64,000 nucleotides of DNA from Aquimarina macrocephali JAMB N27 (GTDB taxonomy: Bacteria; Bacteroidota; Bacteroidia; Flavobacteriales; Flavobacteriaceae), in NCBI RefSeq assembly GCF_000520995.1, contig NZ_JACA01000026.1, positions 1 to 64,000 on the forward strand. Reading direction: 5' to 3'. The first letter of the stretch is position 1; each line of letters starts with the position of its first letter. The notes under the pieces are model-generated. The model did no database searches, had not been told where the DNA came from, and was given only the letters and a program-made list of their open reading frames with translations. Shown here one piece after another: positions 61,070-64,000 of the stretch. The position numbers were made by a program, and so were the translations under genes.

Positions 61070-61415
61070 TGTATTGATACGTTTCTTTTTTTGACTGTAC
61101 TTTTATTGTAAACACAACCTTATATCCTGTATTATTTTCTAATTCCTCTACTTTCTTTACTATGGTAAAAGATTCAAAATCATAATCTTCATCTATAAAT
61201 TGTTTTTCGGTTTTTGTTTCCCAAAACAATTCTTTTACCTTTTGCCGAGCCTGGTAATGAGCAATACTATGATCAGAACCTAATACTCTACTATAAATTA
61301 TAAGCGCCATAGACAAACAAATCGCAATGATGGTCATGGCAATTACTGATTCTATAACAGACCCTGCTTTTACATTATATTTGTTTAATAATTGCATAGG
61401 GTTTAAAGTATTCAC
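61056..61415 (-). CDS. GspI-like minor pseudopilin
   Basis: A 119-residue prepilin. The predicted cut is A17|G18 in VKAGSVIESVIAMTIIAI, with E22 at +5 and a long hydrophobic helix (MTIIAICLSMALIIYSRVL). The body is small (YQARQKVKELFWETKTEKQFIDEDYDF) as in GspI. It overlaps the GspK-like gene by 41 nt, an unusual amount, and the GspJ-like gene by 14 nt. Confidence 0.7.
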   Translation of the reverse strand: MNTLNPMQLLNKYNVKAGSVIESVIAMTIIAICLSMALIIYSRVLGSDHSIAHYQARQKVKELFWETKTEKQFIDEDYDFESFTIVKKVEELENNTGYKVVFTIKVQSKKETYQYIVKE

Positions 61416-62598
61416 TTTTATTTTTAAAGAGTGGTATCCTTACAAATTCATCAGGAAGGCTTTTCCTATCAATTGTTCCGTTCAAAATATAATTATCATA
61501 AGCAGAAGCTTCTGTTCTAAGGTAAAAGTTACTGGTATAAACCGTACCTATTACATTTCCTTTAAGCTGTAACTTACCACTACAGTAGATATCACCTATT
61601 ACTTCTGCATCCTCTTCTACGGTAACTATCTTATCTAATCCTCTATTTATATCATTTATCACAATTCCTCCCAGAATCTTACTTTTCTTTCCTACAATAA
61701 CCTCTCTTTTATCCACATTACCTGTATTCATCAAAATACCTGATGGGTATTTTAAAACTACATTTTCTTCAAGTCCCACCACCTTTTCTGCTAACACCTG
61801 AACATTACCAATGAAACCAGATTCAAAAGCTACCTTCGGAGCATCTATAATAATATCTTCTAATACATTGTTTTTCTTGATATAAACAGAATCTTTGGAT
61901 TTTATAACAATATTTCCCGAAAGCCTTTTGTTATTTATAATTATAGTATCACTTTCTATAACTAGTGTCTGCTTACTAAAACTATTATATAAAAGAACAT
62001 CATCTTTTATATCATTTAGCCTAACCTGGCGTATAGTATTAACATCATAAGCAAAATCTATATGATCAATCTTTGGTAAACTTGTTTTTGAGTTACGCTT
62101 TGTGCCTAACAAAAATTTTGTGTCTCGGTATGCATTAGAAGTTATATATCCAGCTTTTATACCAGATTTTGGCAAAAACACATTACCTGTTATTTTAGCT
62201 TTCTCTACCATAAACAAAGGTTTCGAAGCATCTGAGAGATACAATGCCAAATTATCTTCTTTCTGCCATTGCCCTATCAGAGCAGCTCTTTTTATAGTAT
62301 CTTTCTTAAAAACCGAAGTGGTTAGCAATACTTTATAAAATCCCCATGGTTTTATACTACCCGATGAAACCATGCCATTATCAAAAACATCTATGGTAAT
62401 TCCCTTCTCTTCGATATCCTCTATTTTTGCAAGAAAATACTCTTGTGCTGATTCATTGTTAGACAATAGTTCGGCATGGGCATCAAGCATCCCCTGATGT
62501 ATTTTAGAGTATCCACTCATCAATAACAGCGAATAACAAAATATCCCTACTACAATACAAATTAGTATCGCATATGCTATAGAACCAGCTTTTATCAC
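61375..62598 (-). CDS. GspK-like pseudopilin with beta-helix-like body
   Basis: A 407-residue protein. The start MIKAGSIAYAILICIVVGIFCYSLLL has the same KA|GS predicted cut (A4|G5) as the GspI-like protein but lacks Glu at +5 (Y9), as GspK does. The body differs from GspK: short regular strand repeats (SGNIVIKSKDSVYIKKNNVLEDIIIDAPKV, SKILGGIVINDINRG, AEVIGDIYCSGKLQLKGNVIGTVY) of a bactofilin/pectate-lyase-like beta-helix. It may be the tip or an outer adhesive part of the pilus. It overlaps the MORN lipoprotein gene by 4 nt. Confidence 0.65.
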   Translation of the reverse strand: MIKAGSIAYAILICIVVGIFCYSLLLMSGYSKIHQGMLDAHAELLSNNESAQEYFLAKIEDIEEKGITIDVFDNGMVSSGSIKPWGFYKVLLTTSVFKKDTIKRAALIGQWQKEDNLALYLSDASKPLFMVEKAKITGNVFLPKSGIKAGYITSNAYRDTKFLLGTKRNSKTSLPKIDHIDFAYDVNTIRQVRLNDIKDDVLLYNSFSKQTLVIESDTIIINNKRLSGNIVIKSKDSVYIKKNNVLEDIIIDAPKVAFESGFIGNVQVLAEKVVGLEENVVLKYPSGILMNTGNVDKREVIVGKKSKILGGIVINDINRGLDKIVTVEEDAEVIGDIYCSGKLQLKGNVIGTVYTSNFYLRTEASAYDNYILNGTIDRKSLPDEFVRIPLFKNKSEYFKPYAIIKQI

Positions 62599-63371
62599 GT
62601 ATTATCTTTTTCTTTTTTACCAAATAATCGTTGAAAGAAATTTGGTTTATCGTTAGGTGTCTTTTTTTGTTTTGTTTTTTTAGCTCCCTTTTTAGTATTC
62701 CCTTTTACCTTTGTTTTATTATTTTTTGTCTTTTTGGAAGTTGCTCTATTTTTATCTTTTTTAGAAAAAAGTCTTTTAAAGAAACCTGATTTTTTCTGCT
62801 GAGGAGCTACTGAATCTTTAGCTTTCTTTTTAAACAGTCTAGCAAAGAATCCAGATTGTAGTGTATCTTTTTCTTTTCGTACTTTTTTACTATAATCTAT
62901 AGTATCACCTTTTTGCACAAAAACCCATTTCCCCGATCGTTTACCACTAGTATATTTCCCCTTTGATATAACATTACCAATACTATCATAGAATACACAT
63001 TTTCCATTTAGTATCCCGCTATTCCAATTTTCTGTCGTTGCTAATTGGCCATTTTTATACCACGATTTCCAGATACCAATCTTTTTTCCTTTATTAAAAT
63101 TACCTTTCTCAGCTAATTCATTAGAGTAATAATATTTGGTATATAACCCATCCAATAACTCTCCTGCATAATCACTTTGTGTAGCCTGTATTTTTCTGGA
63201 TTTAAACCAATAATACTTTACTCCAGCTTTTGGTTTTGGTTCATCATCTGTAATATGAAAACTTTCTTTATACTCGGTAGTACTAATATTTTTCTTATTA
63301 AACAGTTCCTGTGAAGTTTTACAGCTCAACAGGCAGATGAATACGATACTTATATATATTATTTTTTGCAT
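62595..63371 (-). CDS. MORN/YwqK-type lipoprotein, first gene of the secretion operon
   Basis: A 258-residue protein when started at MQKIIYISIVFICLLSC (63371), a lipoprotein signal with lipobox LLSC (C17); an upstream Met at 63431 is less likely. MORN-like repeats follow (DGLYTKYYYSNELAEKGNFNKGKKIGIWKSWYKNGQL, WNSGILNGKCVFYDS, GKYTSGKRSGKWVF). The Lys-rich tail has three copies of an FF-x-RLF-x-KK motif (FFARLFKKK, FFKRLFSKK, FFQRLFGKK). It may help to anchor or regulate the machine at the envelope. It is the first gene of the operon. Confidence 0.8.
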   Translation of the reverse strand: MQKIIYISIVFICLLSCKTSQELFNKKNISTTEYKESFHITDDEPKPKAGVKYYWFKSRKIQATQSDYAGELLDGLYTKYYYSNELAEKGNFNKGKKIGIWKSWYKNGQLATTENWNSGILNGKCVFYDSIGNVISKGKYTSGKRSGKWVFVQKGDTIDYSKKVRKEKDTLQSGFFARLFKKKAKDSVAPQQKKSGFFKRLFSKKDKNRATSKKTKNNKTKVKGNTKKGAKKTKQKKTPNDKPNFFQRLFGKKEKDNT

Positions 63372-63431
63372 TCCTTTATAATACTTTCGAACCATTGTGG
63401 TTCTTAAAACGTTATTTATTCTATACTGCAC

Positions 63432-64000
63432 CAGACTTAGTAGGTTACATCAACGACTACTATAAAAAACCTAAAAACTCATGTTGTATACACATTTTCA
63501 ACATACTAATATCAGTATTTCAAATTCATTTTAATAAAACATATACAGATACTACACCTTGTATACTTGTAAAAAATGAAGTCGCAAATATATTCATTTT
63601 TAAGTTGTTAAAAAGTTAAGATTTAACTTACTTTAAGAGATTTGTTTTTCCTAAAAAAAAGCTAGCTCTTTATACATTTTTCATACCTTTTATTAGGTTA
63701 ATTATACACATCAAATCACTCTACATCAGGCTTTTACATTAATCTAAACCTCATGAAAATCACACTTAATCTTACATTACATCATTTTTCACAGTACAAG
63801 AATACGAGCCCTGAGTTTCATTTTTCGGAACTGAGGAATATATTTTTTTATTTTTTTTTAAGATGGTCTTAATTAAAACATAAAAACCGTAGTATACAGT
63901 GAGTTTTACAGCGCAGTTCTTCTTAAAATTATTTTTAATAATCGTAAAAAACATGTAGCTCTATCTTTTAAGAAAACCACAAGATGATTATCAAAATATC
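63432..64000. other. 569-bp right-edge non-coding stretch
   Basis: No convincing gene is seen. Reading frames here (63395-63619 plus, 63772-63954 minus) have a composition and position typical of chance. A -7-like TATATTTG lies on the minus strand at 63592-63585, about 215 nt before the MORN gene, without a -33 TTG. The second copy of the 22-bp motif is at 63814-63835. The region may be the promoter area of the secretion operon or continue into a gene outside the window. Confidence 0.45.
63814..63835. repeat. 22-bp motif shared with 14689-14710
   Basis: AGTTTCATTTTTCGGAACTGAG matches the copy at 14689-14710 in 21 of 22 positions. Both lie beyond the 5' end of a minus-strand operon, the RHS locus and the secretion operon respectively, and both are followed by A/T runs. 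Chance is not excluded. Confidence 0.3.

Noticed and set aside
51831..63371. Reading of the operon as a classical type IV pilus
   Set aside because: There is no PilT-type retraction ATPase, and the GspE and pseudopilin set fits a type II secretion pattern better. The distinction remains open without experiment.
63772..63954. 60-codon minus-strand frame at the right edge
   Set aside because: Lys/Asn/Phe-rich, no domain, and it includes the 22-bp motif. Probably chance.
1..64000. CRISPR array, rRNA operon, insertion sequence with transposase, replication origin
   Set aside because: No regularly spaced repeats, no rRNA-like segment, no DDE or HUH transposase and no DnaA-box cluster were seen in the window.

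Overview
The window is AT-rich DNA from a marine-type member of the Flavobacteriaceae (Bacteroidota), plausibly Aquimarina or a close relative; the genus is a guess. The evidence is a T9SS type A sorting tail, RHS proteins with the bacteroidetal DUF6443-type head, a SigZ-like sigma factor, LytTR and AraC regulators, no Shine-Dalgarno sequences, and promoters of the form TTG-N20-TAnnTTTG.

Layout. 1-5.9 kb is a mobile-element-like module. A minus-strand operon encodes an AAA-type ATPase, two tyrosine recombinases (one with catalytic positions replaced), a RadC/JAB protein and an ORF6N protein, and it ends in a strong terminator. A divergent XRE repressor-like gene and a small staphylococcal-nuclease-type protein follow. 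5.9-15.1 kb is a polymorphic-toxin locus with a small HTH protein, a 1450-aa RHS/PKD protein, a 1316-aa RHS protein with a variable C-terminal domain, and a 102-aa candidate immunity gene starting 1 nt after the toxin stop. 15.6-23 kb is housekeeping (pfkA, tamB-like, tsaD, rsmE). 23-37.1 kb holds a T9SS cargo protein, a phytase-like esterase lipoprotein, three DinB-like proteins, two fatty-acid-hydroxylase/sterol-desaturase proteins, a SigZ-like factor, a sulfatase, a DUF1223 protein and a DUF4159/TrmH/AI-2E/THUMP-like methyltransferase run. 37.1-39.3 kb has two exported flavobacterial proteins of unknown role, followed by a tRNA-Ser/Pro/Arg cluster with a recognisable promoter and terminator.

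40-51.6 kb is an accessory stretch of small regulator-effector units: esterase plus outer-membrane barrel facing a membrane LytTR regulator, an EamA transporter with an in-frame ORF beyond its stop, MFS facing LysR with a duplicated operator-like repeat, AraC facing a quinone-oxidoreductase-type dehydrogenase, a family-4-like uracil-DNA glycosylase, and a three-gene YHS/membrane/SnoaL unit beside a regulator with two AraC DNA-binding domains.

51.8-63.4 kb is one continuous minus-strand operon for a type II secretion / type IV pilus-like machine: MORN lipoprotein, four pseudopilins, GspF, a short prepilin peptidase, GspE, secretin, GspL/PilMN-like, GspM/PilO-like, an FnIII lipoprotein and a GspC/PilP-like protein. 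There is no PilT retraction ATPase. All four pseudopilins have Ala just before the predicted cleavage site, and the GspK-like one carries a beta-helix-like repeat body. This operon and the RHS toxin-immunity locus are the most likely places for undescribed biology. All functions come from reading the sequence; no database search was run.
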